A stretch of DNA of 5,970 nucleotides from Comamonadaceae bacterium. GTDB lineage: Bacteria; Pseudomonadota; Gammaproteobacteria; Burkholderiales; Burkholderiaceae. Position 1 is the first letter of the stretch, and each line of letters opens with the position of its first letter. The notes under the pieces are model-generated. The model was not told where the DNA came from. It did no database searches and saw only the letters and a program-made list of their open reading frames with translations. Positions 1 through 5,959 of the stretch are shown one piece after another. The position numbers and the translations under genes are program-made. The stretch covers positions 1-5,970 of the forward strand of contig CANKOT010000138.1 in assembly GCA_947484245.1 (NCBI GenBank), read 5' to 3'.

Positions 1-849
1 GTGGAGTTTCACAAGCGCTTTCCAGACCGTTATTACGATGTGGGCATTGCCGAGCAACATGCCATCACTTTTGCTGCGGGCTTGGCCTGTGAGGGCCTGA
101 AGCCAGTCGTTGCCATTTATTCCACGTTTTTACAGCGTGGCTACGACCAGCTGATTCACGACGTGGCTTTGCAAAACTTACCCGTGGTGTTTGCCTTGGA
201 CCGAGCAGGTTTGGTGGGTGCTGATGGCGCCACACATGCGGGCGCTTACGACATTGCTTATTTGCGCTGTATTCCCAATATGTCGATTGCTTGCCCCAGT
301 GATGAACGAGAGTGCCGACTGCTACTGAGTACGGCTTATGCTCAAAACCATCCTGTGGCTGTGCGGTATCCCAGAGGTGCAGGCGTAGGCGTCGATGCGG
401 GACAAGACTTGGAAACTGTGACTTTGGGCAAAGCTGAAGTACGGCGCGTTGGCCAAGGCATTTGTATTTTGGCGTTTGGTACCTTGCTTTACCCAGCTTT
501 GGAGGCCGCTGAAAAACTCAATGCCACGGTGGTCAACATGCGTTGGGCCAAGCCCTTGGACACCGAGATGATTCTCAAAATGGCGGCCAGTCACGATCGC
601 TTGGTGACGGTGGAAGATGCATGCGTGATGGCTGGTGCGGGCAGCGCTGTTTGTGAAACTTTGCAAACGGCACGCATTTTGAAGTCGGTCTTGAACTTGG
701 GCTTGGCGGACGAATTCATTGAGCACGGCGACCCGGCCAAGCTAATGGCCATGCAAGGCTTGAATGCGGCTGGCATTGAAAAGTCCATTCGAAGTTTTGA
801 AGCCCCTAAAATGGACTTGGCATCGGGTTTGCATGAGTCTTTGGTGTGA
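1..849 (+). CDS. dxs: 1-deoxy-D-xylulose-5-phosphate synthase, C-terminal part (cut by window start)
   Basis: DXS condenses pyruvate with glyceraldehyde 3-phosphate, using thiamine diphosphate, to make 1-deoxy-D-xylulose 5-phosphate, the first step of the cytoplasmic MEP isoprenoid pathway. The visible 282 residues align by recall with E. coli DXS from about residue 353, so some 350 N-terminal residues, including the GDG cofactor motif, lie off the left edge; the first codon (GTG) is an internal valine, not a start. The pyrimidine-binding domain shows AEQHA with the catalytic Glu at visible residue 18 (E. coli Glu370), [22 protein letters not shown] with Asp75 and His79 (Asp427, His431) and VRYPRG with Arg125 (Arg478). 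The transketolase C-terminal domain follows from about residue 135, with MRWAKPLD and [14 protein letters not shown]. All these key residues are intact and the reading frame is unbroken. It ends in TGA inside a hairpin. Confidence 0.97.
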   Translation: MEFHKRFPDRYYDVGIAEQHAITFAAGLACEGLKPVVAIYSTFLQRGYDQLIHDVALQNLPVVFALDRAGLVGADGATHAGAYDIAYLRCIPNMSIACPSDERECRLLLSTAYAQNHPVAVRYPRGAGVGVDAGQDLETVTLGKAEVRRVGQGICILAFGTLLYPALEAAEKLNATVVNMRWAKPLDTEMILKMAASHDRLVTVEDACVMAGAGSAVCETLQTARILKSVLNLGLADEFIEHGDPAKLMAMQGLNAAGIEKSIRSFEAPKMDLASGLHESLV

Positions 850-874
850 AGGGTAAACCCCCACCAAATTGTTT
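840..874 (+). terminator. Possible intrinsic terminator overlapping the dxs stop codon
   Basis: A perfect 7-bp inverted repeat, TTTGGTG at 840-846 and CACCAAA at 862-868, encloses a second 3-bp stem (GGG 851-853 with CCC 858-860, loop TAAA). The dxs TGA (847-849) sits in the internal bulge. The following T-tract is poor (TTGTTT), so efficiency is doubtful. It would separate dxs transcription from the transporter genes that follow about 100 bases later. Confidence 0.4.
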
Positions 875-938
875 CAAAACCTTTCATACAATCGTTTCTT
901 AAGTTTTCAAATCACGTTTGGGATTCTTTATTTTTTTC

Positions 939-943
939 AGGAG
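939..943 (+). promoter_or_regulatory. Ribosome binding site fixing the takP start
   Basis: AGGAG seven bases before ATG 951 follows a run of T. It decides for ATG 951 over the in-frame TTG at 918, and leaves a normal export signal starting MDRRS. Confidence 0.85.
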
Positions 944-950
944 TAATTTC

Positions 951-2033
951 ATGGACCGTCGTTCCGTTATTAAAAATGCAGGCTTGGCCGGTATTCTGGC
1001 TGCCAGTGCTGCACCAGCTGTCGTTCACGCGCAGGCCAATTTGCGCTGGCGCCTCACTTCAAGTTTCCCCAAGGCGCTTGACACCTTGTTTGGCGTCAAC
1101 GATGTGTTTGCCGGCAAGGTCCGCGAAATGTCGGGTGGCAAGTTTGAAATTTCAACCCACGCTGCTGGCGAATTGATGCCTGCCTTTGGCACCATCGATG
1201 GCGTCAAAGATGGCACGGTTGAAATGGCCAACACAGCGCCTTATTACTACTTCGGCAAAGACGAAGCCTTTGCCATTGGCTGCGCCATTCCGTTTGGTTT
1301 GAACAGCCGCCAAATGACGGCCTGGATGTACCACGGCAATGGTTTGAAGCTCACACGTGAGTTCTACCGTAACTACAACATTGTGAACTTCCCCATGGGC
1401 AACACGGGTGCCCAAATGGGCGGTTGGTTCCGCAAAGAAATCAAGTCATTGGCTGATTTCAAAGGCACCAAGTTCCGCGTCGGTGGCTTTGCCGGTAAAG
1501 TGGTTGAGCGCATTGGTGGCGTACCCCAAAATATTCCTGGCGGCGAAATTTACCAAGCCCTCGAAAAAGGCACCATTGACGCCGCCGAGTGGGTAGGACC
1601 CTATGACGATCTGAAGCTTGGCTTTTACAAAGTGGCTAAGAACTACGCTTACCCAGGTTGGTGGGAAGGCGGCCCTCAGCTCGACTTGCACATCAACAGC
1701 AAGGCTTGGGACGGTTTGTCCAGCGAGTACAAGGCCATCATCACGTCCGCTGCGGCCTATTCCCACATTGACATGCAAGCGCGCTACGACGCTAACAATT
1801 CACAGGCTTTGAAAACACTGGTGGCCAACGGCGCCAAGTTGTTTGCTTTCCCACGTGACATGATGGACGCTGCGTTCAAGGAATCTATGGCTTTGTACGA
1901 CGAATTGTCTGCCAAGAATCCAAATTGGAAGACCATTTACAGCGATTACCGTTCGTTTCAGCGCGATGCCAACTCTTGGTTCCGCTTTACGGAAGCTCGT
2001 TTTGATTCTTTCATGCAAAACCAAAAGCTGTAA
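951..2033 (+). CDS. takP: TRAP transporter substrate-binding protein, TakP-like (2-oxoacid/pyruvate type)
   Basis: This 360-residue protein is the periplasmic binding component (DctP family) of a TRAP transporter. ATG 951 is chosen because AGGAG (939-943) lies seven bases upstream; the longer reading from TTG 918 would run through that site. The N-terminus has MDRRSVIK, a twin-arginine-like motif, a hydrophobic stretch, and probable cleavage after VHA (residue 27). The mature part closely resembles Rhodobacter sphaeroides TakP, which binds pyruvate and other 2-oxoacids: SSFPKALDT, AGELMPAF, NTGAQMGGWFR (151-161), FRVGGFAGKV (175-184), EWVGPYDD (213-220) and YPGWWEGGP (234-242). Arg176, Gln155 and Glu213-Trp214 sit where TakP, by my recollection, holds the substrate carboxylate and a sodium ion. 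No convincing promoter was found; TACAAT at 887-892 is a weak -10 candidate. The exact ligand is inferred, and lactate or other 2-oxoacids are possible. Confidence 0.93.
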   Translation: MDRRSVIKNAGLAGILAASAAPAVVHAQANLRWRLTSSFPKALDTLFGVNDVFAGKVREMSGGKFEISTHAAGELMPAFGTIDGVKDGTVEMANTAPYYYFGKDEAFAIGCAIPFGLNSRQMTAWMYHGNGLKLTREFYRNYNIVNFPMGNTGAQMGGWFRKEIKSLADFKGTKFRVGGFAGKVVERIGGVPQNIPGGEIYQALEKGTIDAAEWVGPYDDLKLGFYKVAKNYAYPGWWEGGPQLDLHINSKAWDGLSSEYKAIITSAAAYSHIDMQARYDANNSQALKTLVANGAKLFAFPRDMMDAAFKESMALYDELSAKNPNWKTIYSDYRSFQRDANSWFRFTEARFDSFMQNQKL

Positions 2034-2041
2034 GCTCGGAC

Positions 2042-2055
2042 TTGATCTAAGTCAA
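2042..2055. promoter_or_regulatory. FNR/ANR-type binding box
   Basis: The 14-mer reads TTGAT-CTAA-GTCAA, which fits the FNR/ANR consensus TTGAT-N4-ATCAA in nine of ten fixed positions. It begins nine bases after the takP stop and ends just before the terminator hairpin. Its centre is about 95 bases upstream of the start site implied by the weak promoter candidate at 2110-2138, farther than usual for direct activation. It could control takQM by oxygen level, or be a chance match. Confidence 0.4.
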
Positions 2056-2059
2056 ATTG

Positions 2060-2087
2060 AAAAGGCCCCTTGCGGGCCTTTTCTTAT
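2060..2087 (+). terminator. Intrinsic terminator after takP
   Basis: AAAAGGCCC (2060-2068) pairs perfectly with GGGCCTTTT (2074-2082) around a five-base loop, and is followed by more T-rich sequence (CTTATTTT). The A-rich 5' arm and T-rich 3' arm make it typical of a Rho-independent terminator. It lies between the binding-protein gene and the two membrane-subunit genes, so either partial read-through or a second promoter must supply takQM. Confidence 0.88.
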
Positions 2088-2109
2088 TTTCTGAGCATGT
2101 AGTTTCTTT

Positions 2110-2138
2110 TTTTTGTGTCAATCAAGTTACTGTAAAAT
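2110..2138 (+). promoter_or_regulatory. Weak candidate sigma-70 promoter for takQM
   Basis: TAAAAT (2133-2138), preceded directly by TG, resembles a -10 element. The hexamer 17 bases upstream, TTTTTG (2110-2115), is a poor -35. The position, after the takP terminator and 38 bases before the takQ start, is right for a second promoter, but the match is weak. Confidence 0.25.
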
Positions 2139-2175
2139 TGCCCCAAATTATCGATCAATTTTTGAATGAGATCTC

Positions 2176-2715
2176 ATGAAACCACTGCTTAAAATTGCAG
2201 AGACCATCGACAGCATCAACAACCGGTTTGCGGTGTTTGCCATGTGGGCCATCTTTGTATCCTGCGCCATCAGTAGCGGCAACGCATTCATCCGATTTAT
2301 CTTCAGCAAAAGCTCCAACGGATGGCTTGAAATTCAGTGGTATTTGTTTGCTGCTGCCGTCATGTTGGGGGCCTCCACAGTTTTGAGGGTCAACGAGCAC
2401 GTGCGCGTTGACGTGATCTATGGCCAGCTGCAAACCAAAACCAAAGTCTTCATCGACCTGTTTGGCTTGGTCTTCTTTTTGATTCCGGTCATGAGCCTCA
2501 TGATGTACTTGGCATGGCCCTTGTTCATTGACAAAGTTTTCTCTGGCGAAATGTCAAGCAACGCAGGTGGCCTCATTCGCTGGCCCGTCTGGATGACCAT
2601 GCCACTTGGTTTTTTGATGGTTTTGCTCCAAGGCTTTTCTGAGATCATCAAGCGAGTTGGTTGGCTGACTCACCAATATGAAATGAACCTCGTTTACGAG
2701 AGGCCCCTGCAATGA
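2176..2715 (+). CDS. takQ: TRAP transporter small membrane subunit (DctQ family)
   Basis: This 179-residue protein is the small four-helix inner-membrane subunit of the TRAP transporter, which packs against the large subunit. Helices are visible at about residues 18-43, 50-69, 91-115 and 136-157, the usual number and length for the family. The second helix runs from WLEIQWYLFAAAVMLGAS into NEHVRVDV (73-80), the conserved loop of DctQ proteins. A short N-terminal segment (KIAETIDSINNR) is typical of an interfacial helix. The start at ATG 2176 has only a modest TGAG five bases upstream, and the start codon lies inside a 12-bp perfect palindrome (2166-2177). Its stop overlaps the start of the next gene by four bases (ATGA), implying translational coupling. 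The gene symbol follows the TakP naming of the operon. Confidence 0.92.
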   Translation: MKPLLKIAETIDSINNRFAVFAMWAIFVSCAISSGNAFIRFIFSKSSNGWLEIQWYLFAAAVMLGASTVLRVNEHVRVDVIYGQLQTKTKVFIDLFGLVFFLIPVMSLMMYLAWPLFIDKVFSGEMSSNAGGLIRWPVWMTMPLGFLMVLLQGFSEIIKRVGWLTHQYEMNLVYERPLQ

Positions 2716-4211
2716 CCGTTGAACAATTTGCCCCGCTGATGTTTTTGGGGCTGATCTTGGTAATGCTGATCGGCTTTCCTGTTTCATTCTCGCTGTCTGC
2801 TCTTGGTTTGTTATGTGGCGTTTACGCCATCAACATGGGCTGGTTCCCGCCTAACTTTTTAGGCAATTTGCCCGCAAACGTTTTTGGCATTCTGTCCAAT
2901 GAACTTCTGCTGGCCATTCCGTTTTTCACCCTCATGGGCACCTTGCTTGAAAAATGCGGTCTGGCGGAAGACATGCTAGATTCCATGGGCCAACTGTTTG
3001 GCCCCGTTCGCGGCGGTTTGGGTTACTCAGTCATCCTTGTGGGCTTCATCTTGGGGGCCATCACCGGCACGGTGGCGGGTCAGGTCATTGCCATGGCCAT
3101 GATTTCTTTGCCGGTCATGATTCGTTACGGCTACAACATGCGTTATGCCACGGGTGTGTTGGCGGCCTCCGGCACCATCACGCAGTTGGTCCCGCCTTCA
3201 TTGGTCTTGGTGGTCATGGCAGATCAATTGGGTCAGTCTGTGGGCGACATGTACAAGGGCGCCTGGGGCCCTTCCATTCTGCAAATTCTTTTCTTTGCGC
3301 TTTACACCTTCTTTTTGGGTCGCTTGTTACCGCACCATGTGCCGGGCGTTCCAAAAGAGGCCCGCACCTTGAATGGCTGGGCCCTTTGGAGAAAGTGTTT
3401 GCGCGGCATCATTCCTTCTGCAGTGCTCATTTTTGCAGTGCTGGGCAGCATGGGCGGCTTGCCAGGCATTAACATTGCCATTGCCACACCCACTGAAGCG
3501 GGCGCCATGGGTGCCGTCGGTGCCTTCATCTTGGCTTGGATGCACAAGCGACTAGATTTTGCCATTGTGAAAGATGCTTTGGGCGGCACCATGCGCATCA
3601 CGGCCATGGTGGTTTTCATTCTCATTGGCTCACGGGTTTTCTCCTTGGTTTTCCAAGGGGTCGACGGTGGCAAATGGATTGAGCACCTGCTGACCGGCTT
3701 GCCAGGTGGCCAAACGGGATTCCTGATTGTGGTCAATATCTTTATCTTTTTCTTGGCCTTTTTCTTAGACTTCTTTGAAATTGCTTTCATCATCTTGCCC
3801 ATGCTAGGACCTGTTGCTGCCAAGATGGGCATTGACCAAATTTGGTTTGGTGTGCTCATTTGCGTCAACATGCAAACCAGTTTCATGCACCCGCCTTTTG
3901 GCTTTGCCTTGTTCTATTTGCGCGGTATTTCAGACACGCTGTTCAAGAACGGTTCCATCCAAAAGAAGGTCGAATCCAAAGACATTTACTTGGGTGCTAT
4001 TCCGTGGGTCATACTGCAATTGTTGTTGGTGGTCGTGGTTATTTTCTTCCCGCAAACCGTCACAGCTTTCTTGGACAAGCCCATCAATGTTGACTTGAGT
4101 ACCATTCAACTTGAGGCCCCCACTGAAAATTATGACGATGGCATGGACGAGCAACAAAAAATCAAAGACCTCAACAATTCTCTGGATACTGAGCCTAAGA
4201 AATCGCCCTAA
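2712..4211 (+). CDS. takM: TRAP transporter large permease subunit (DctM family)
   Basis: This 499-residue polytopic protein is the translocating subunit that couples inward sodium flow to solute uptake from the binding protein. ATG 2712 overlaps the takQ stop and has GAGAGG (2698-2703) eight bases ahead. Hydrophobic helices span almost the whole length to about residue 447. Family motifs include LLAIPFFTLMGTLLE (66-80), GAITGTVAGQ (115-124), ITQLVPPSLV (156-165), ATPTEAGAMGAVGA (258-271) and MHPPFGFALFYLRG (392-405), the last two being conserved glycine/proline segments of DctM proteins. The length exceeds the common 425-residue form and matches the longer subgroup that goes with TakP-type binding proteins. 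After the last helix a hydrophilic, acidic tail (about 453-499, with ENYDDGMDEQQ) probably lies outside the membrane. The substrate is assigned from takP. Confidence 0.93.
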   Translation: MTVEQFAPLMFLGLILVMLIGFPVSFSLSALGLLCGVYAINMGWFPPNFLGNLPANVFGILSNELLLAIPFFTLMGTLLEKCGLAEDMLDSMGQLFGPVRGGLGYSVILVGFILGAITGTVAGQVIAMAMISLPVMIRYGYNMRYATGVLAASGTITQLVPPSLVLVVMADQLGQSVGDMYKGAWGPSILQILFFALYTFFLGRLLPHHVPGVPKEARTLNGWALWRKCLRGIIPSAVLIFAVLGSMGGLPGINIAIATPTEAGAMGAVGAFILAWMHKRLDFAIVKDALGGTMRITAMVVFILIGSRVFSLVFQGVDGGKWIEHLLTGLPGGQTGFLIVVNIFIFFLAFFLDFFEIAFIILPMLGPVAAKMGIDQIWFGVLICVNMQTSFMHPPFGFALFYLRGISDTLFKNGSIQKKVESKDIYLGAIPWVILQLLLVVVVIFFPQTVTAFLDKPINVDLSTIQLEAPTENYDDGMDEQQKIKDLNNSLDTEPKKSP

Positions 4212-4214
4212 GCA

Positions 4215-4682
4215 ATGTCAGAAGACTTGGCAGAAGCCACGCCGCCTCATTCAAGTGATTTGAATGAGGTGTCTGGCACCTCTTTCTCCTTCCTGATTAA
4301 AGTGCTGTCCACCCTGTTAGTGGGTAGCATTTTTTATTTCGGTCTCAAAATCACTCCTAGGCTCGATGAAATGTCCTGGTCAACGCTTGGCTTTGTGGCG
4401 GTTGTGGTGTTGGTGATTGTATTTTTTCAGTTGTCGATTTGGTTCAGCAAAACCCACATCAATCAGACGCATATTTACCAAACTTGGATGTTTCACAAAC
4501 GCGTCGAGATTAAAAAAATTGCGCAATGCAAATTGATCTACGTGCCGTTTTTCAGTTGGATCGTCACACCCCGTCTGGTGGTGCGTGTCGGCATGGCAAA
4601 CTTTTTTGTTTTTTATGCAGCAGATCCACGCGTTTTGGAACAATTTTTGGCTTTGGTTTACCAAAAATCGACCACGATTTAG
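4215..4682 (+). CDS. Uncharacterised two-helix membrane protein with possible PH-like C-terminal domain
   Basis: I do not recognise this 155-residue protein as a named gene. Visible parts are a polar N-terminus (1-23), two hydrophobic helices (about 24-44 and 56-77), and a C-terminal region of about 75 residues. That region reads like a small beta-rich domain ending in a helix: HINQTHIYQTW, VEIKKIAQCKLIYV, TPRLVVRVG (118-126), then FYAADPRVLEQFLALVY (133-149). The pattern of a two-helix anchor followed by beta strands with a final helix resembles bacterial PH-domain membrane proteins, but this is a resemblance only. ATG 4215 lies three bases after the takM stop and has no clear ribosome binding site, so translation probably depends on ribosomes leaving takM. 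That spacing makes it the last gene of the transporter operon. A 12-bp stem occupies codons 10-19. It may assist assembly or regulation of the permease, but that is inference. Confidence 0.85.
   Translation: MSEDLAEATPPHSSDLNEVSGTSFSFLIKVLSTLLVGSIFYFGLKITPRLDEMSWSTLGFVAVVVLVIVFFQLSIWFSKTHINQTHIYQTWMFHKRVEIKKIAQCKLIYVPFFSWIVTPRLVVRVGMANFFVFYAADPRVLEQFLALVYQKSTTI
4243..4271. repeat. Long inverted repeat (12-bp stem, 5-base loop) inside the first codons of the 155-residue gene
   Basis: CCTCATTCAA (4245-4254) is the exact reverse complement of TTGAATGAGG (4260-4269), separated by GTGAT. In RNA the stem extends by a G-U pair (4244 with 4270) and a C-G pair (4243 with 4271), giving 12 pairs. No T-run follows, so it is not a canonical terminator. 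It starts 28 bases after the start codon. Confidence 0.8.
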
Positions 4683-4691
4683 AGCTTGCGC

Positions 4692-5867
4692 CTATGCCGC
4701 CTTTGCGGTCTTTACGGTCTTTACGGTCTTTACGGTCTTTGCCGTCTGCCGAGGCTTCAACTGCCACCAGGGCAGCTCTCGGCTAAGCGATTGAACTTGC
4801 CCCGTTTGGTTCAATTTGTAGCCCAGCATGGCATCCAGCGTTGCTTGCCAATCTTGGCTGCTTAAAAGCTCGCGCAGTGCCTGAACAGCGGGCGTGTCCA
4901 AGGCGGTTTTCAAACAAGCCAGCCAATATTTTTCTGTCACCAGAGGGATAAAGTCCAAACCCGCTGCCAAGGCTGCACTTTCTATGGCCAGACCGGCATC
5001 GGCTTTGCCGGAAGCAATGGCAGTTGCAACAGCCGCATGAGAAGGCTCTAGCGTTTGATAACCATGAAGCAGTTCAGCCGGAATTTTTTGCTCGTTCAAT
5101 AAGTCGTCTAGCAACAAGCGTGTGCCTGTGCCCAACTCCCGATTGACATACCGCGCTTGACGCGAGACAACATCGGCCAGTGATTTCAAAGCCATGGGGT
5201 TGCCGCGGGGCACCAACAAACCTTGCGTTCGAATGGCAAACGCAATGAGCTTGTGACGGCCAGGTTTCAGCAAAGATTTGTAAGTTTGCGCTGCGAGGCT
5301 GTCTGCTGAGGGCTTTGAGCGTGTGTGAAAGCCCGCTATTTCGCATCGACCTTCGTTCAAGGCTCGGATGGCGTCTACGCTGCCGCAAAAGCGAACATCC
5401 AAGTGCAGGGCCTGCCGCGAGGCTACCTCGCGCAGACGAACCAAAGCATCGTCATGGCTGGCGTAGAGCGACAGCACATGGGCCTTGGGATCGAAGGCAA
5501 CGGAGAAGGTTCTTTCAAGCTCAGACAAAAGGGATTCAATGGGCGCCGCCAAACGGGCTTGGGCTTGTCTTTCTGCCCACAGCAGTTTGCTTGCAAATTC
5601 CGATAATTCGGCCGGCATGCCTTTTTCCCAAACAATGAGATTTTGGTCTAGCCGAACTTCCCATTTTTTCAATTCTCCCCAAACATGACGATACGACATG
5701 CCCAAAGATTTGGCGGCAGCGGCAATCGAGCCTTGCTCGCGCACAGCCTGTAACAAGTCCATGAGTGCATTGCGCAGCAAAGCTTGCTGGCGAGGCTTGG
5801 TTAAATCAGCTCCATTGGGGGCTGAATTTTCAGATCCCAAGTGGTATGAAAGTTCAATTTTTGACAC
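4692..5867 (-). CDS. ModE-like helix-turn-helix regulator with periplasmic-binding-protein-like sensor domain
   Basis: This 391-residue cytoplasmic regulator has a ModE/LysR-type DNA-binding domain at about residues 29-90, with GSIAAAAKSLGMSYRHVW (46-63) as the helix-turn-helix, then a linker. From about 128 to 365 follows a domain resembling the PBP-like family found in presumed molybdate regulators (CEIAGFH 175-181, VNRELGTGTRLLLDDLL 241-257, AVATAIASGKADAGLAIESAA 279-299, FIPLVTEKYWL 306-316). JGI-style annotations call such proteins transcriptional regulators of molybdate metabolism; the ligand here is unproven. GTG 5867 is the most upstream possible start, because TAA lies two codons before it; GAGG twelve bases upstream is a loosely spaced ribosome site. 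The C-terminus is an unusual basic tail of KTV/KTA repeats made by a 9-bp tandem DNA repeat. Its stop is nine bases from that of the convergent 155-residue gene. Confidence 0.85.
   Translation of the reverse strand: MSKIELSYHLGSENSAPNGADLTKPRQQALLRNALMDLLQAVREQGSIAAAAKSLGMSYRHVWGELKKWEVRLDQNLIVWEKGMPAELSEFASKLLWAERQAQARLAAPIESLLSELERTFSVAFDPKAHVLSLYASHDDALVRLREVASRQALHLDVRFCGSVDAIRALNEGRCEIAGFHTRSKPSADSLAAQTYKSLLKPGRHKLIAFAIRTQGLLVPRGNPMALKSLADVVSRQARYVNRELGTGTRLLLDDLLNEQKIPAELLHGYQTLEPSHAAVATAIASGKADAGLAIESAALAAGLDFIPLVTEKYWLACLKTALDTPAVQALRELLSSQDWQATLDAMLGYKLNQTGQVQSLSRELPWWQLKPRQTAKTVKTVKTVKTAKAA
4696..4749. repeat. 9-bp tandem repeat in the 3' end of the regulator gene
   Basis: On the plus strand there are three exact copies of ACGGTCTTT (4714-4740), preceded by GCGGTCTTT (4705-4713) and a more diverged GCCGCCTTT (4696-4704), and followed by GCCGTCTGC (4741-4749). 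Six units therefore decay towards both ends. On the minus strand they encode K-T-V or K-T-A triplets. The unit is a multiple of three, so copy-number change keeps the frame. Confidence 0.93.
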
Positions 5868-5918
5868 CGCTTAAGTGTGCCTCATTTATGCCTTGATTCT
5901 GATTCAAAGCCCAGCAAC

Positions 5919-5938
5919 CTATGCACGCGATTTCATAG
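5919..5938. promoter_or_regulatory. Inverted repeat, candidate operator 1
   Basis: CTATG (5919-5923) and CATAG (5934-5938) form a dyad with a ten-base spacer, upstream of the regulator and in the probable divergent promoter region. The total span of 20 bp suits a dimeric helix-turn-helix protein. The arms are short, so chance is a real alternative. Confidence 0.35.
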
Positions 5939-5959
5939 CTGAACACCCGCGTAGTTCAG
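5939..5959. promoter_or_regulatory. Inverted repeat, candidate operator 2 or hairpin
   Basis: CTGAAC (5939-5944) and GTTCAG (5954-5959) are a perfect 6-bp dyad with a nine-base spacer, directly abutting the previous inverted repeat. The centres of the two dyads are about 20.5 bp apart, close to two helical turns, which would place two bound dimers on the same DNA face. Confidence 0.35.

Noticed and set aside
1..3. GTG at position 1 as the start of the first gene
   Set aside because: It is an internal codon of dxs; homology continues upstream and the domain would otherwise lack the cofactor-binding half of the enzyme.
918..950. Upstream TTG start for takP adding eleven residues
   Set aside because: The extension reads through the AGGAG ribosome site and puts Phe-rich residues before the MDRRS export signal; ATG 951 is clearly better.
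850..950. Sigma-54 promoter upstream of takP, as seen for some dicarboxylate transport genes
   Set aside because: No TGGCAC-N5-TTGC type element is present in this gap.
1446..1778. Minus-strand open frame of 110 codons within takP
   Set aside because: It is antisense to a strongly conserved binding-protein gene, with no ribosome site or domain seen.
2112..2125. Second FNR box upstream of takQ
   Set aside because: Only the right half (ATCAA, 2121-2125) fits; the left half, TTTGT, matches at three of five bases.
3302..3886. Long minus-strand open frame of 194 codons
   Set aside because: It lies wholly antisense to takM, is rich in Met, Lys and Pro as antisense of membrane-protein codons, and shows no recognisable domain.
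4643..4680. Terminator between the convergent genes
   Set aside because: ATTTTTGG/CCAAAAAT (4643-4650, 4661-4668) and AAATCG/CGATTT (4665-4670, 4675-4680) can pair, but the stems are AT-rich, lie within coding sequence and lack a good T-tract on either strand. They remain only weak candidates.
4696..4749. Repeat cluster as a CRISPR array
   Set aside because: The units are 9 bp, directly adjacent, without spacers, and encode the end of a protein.
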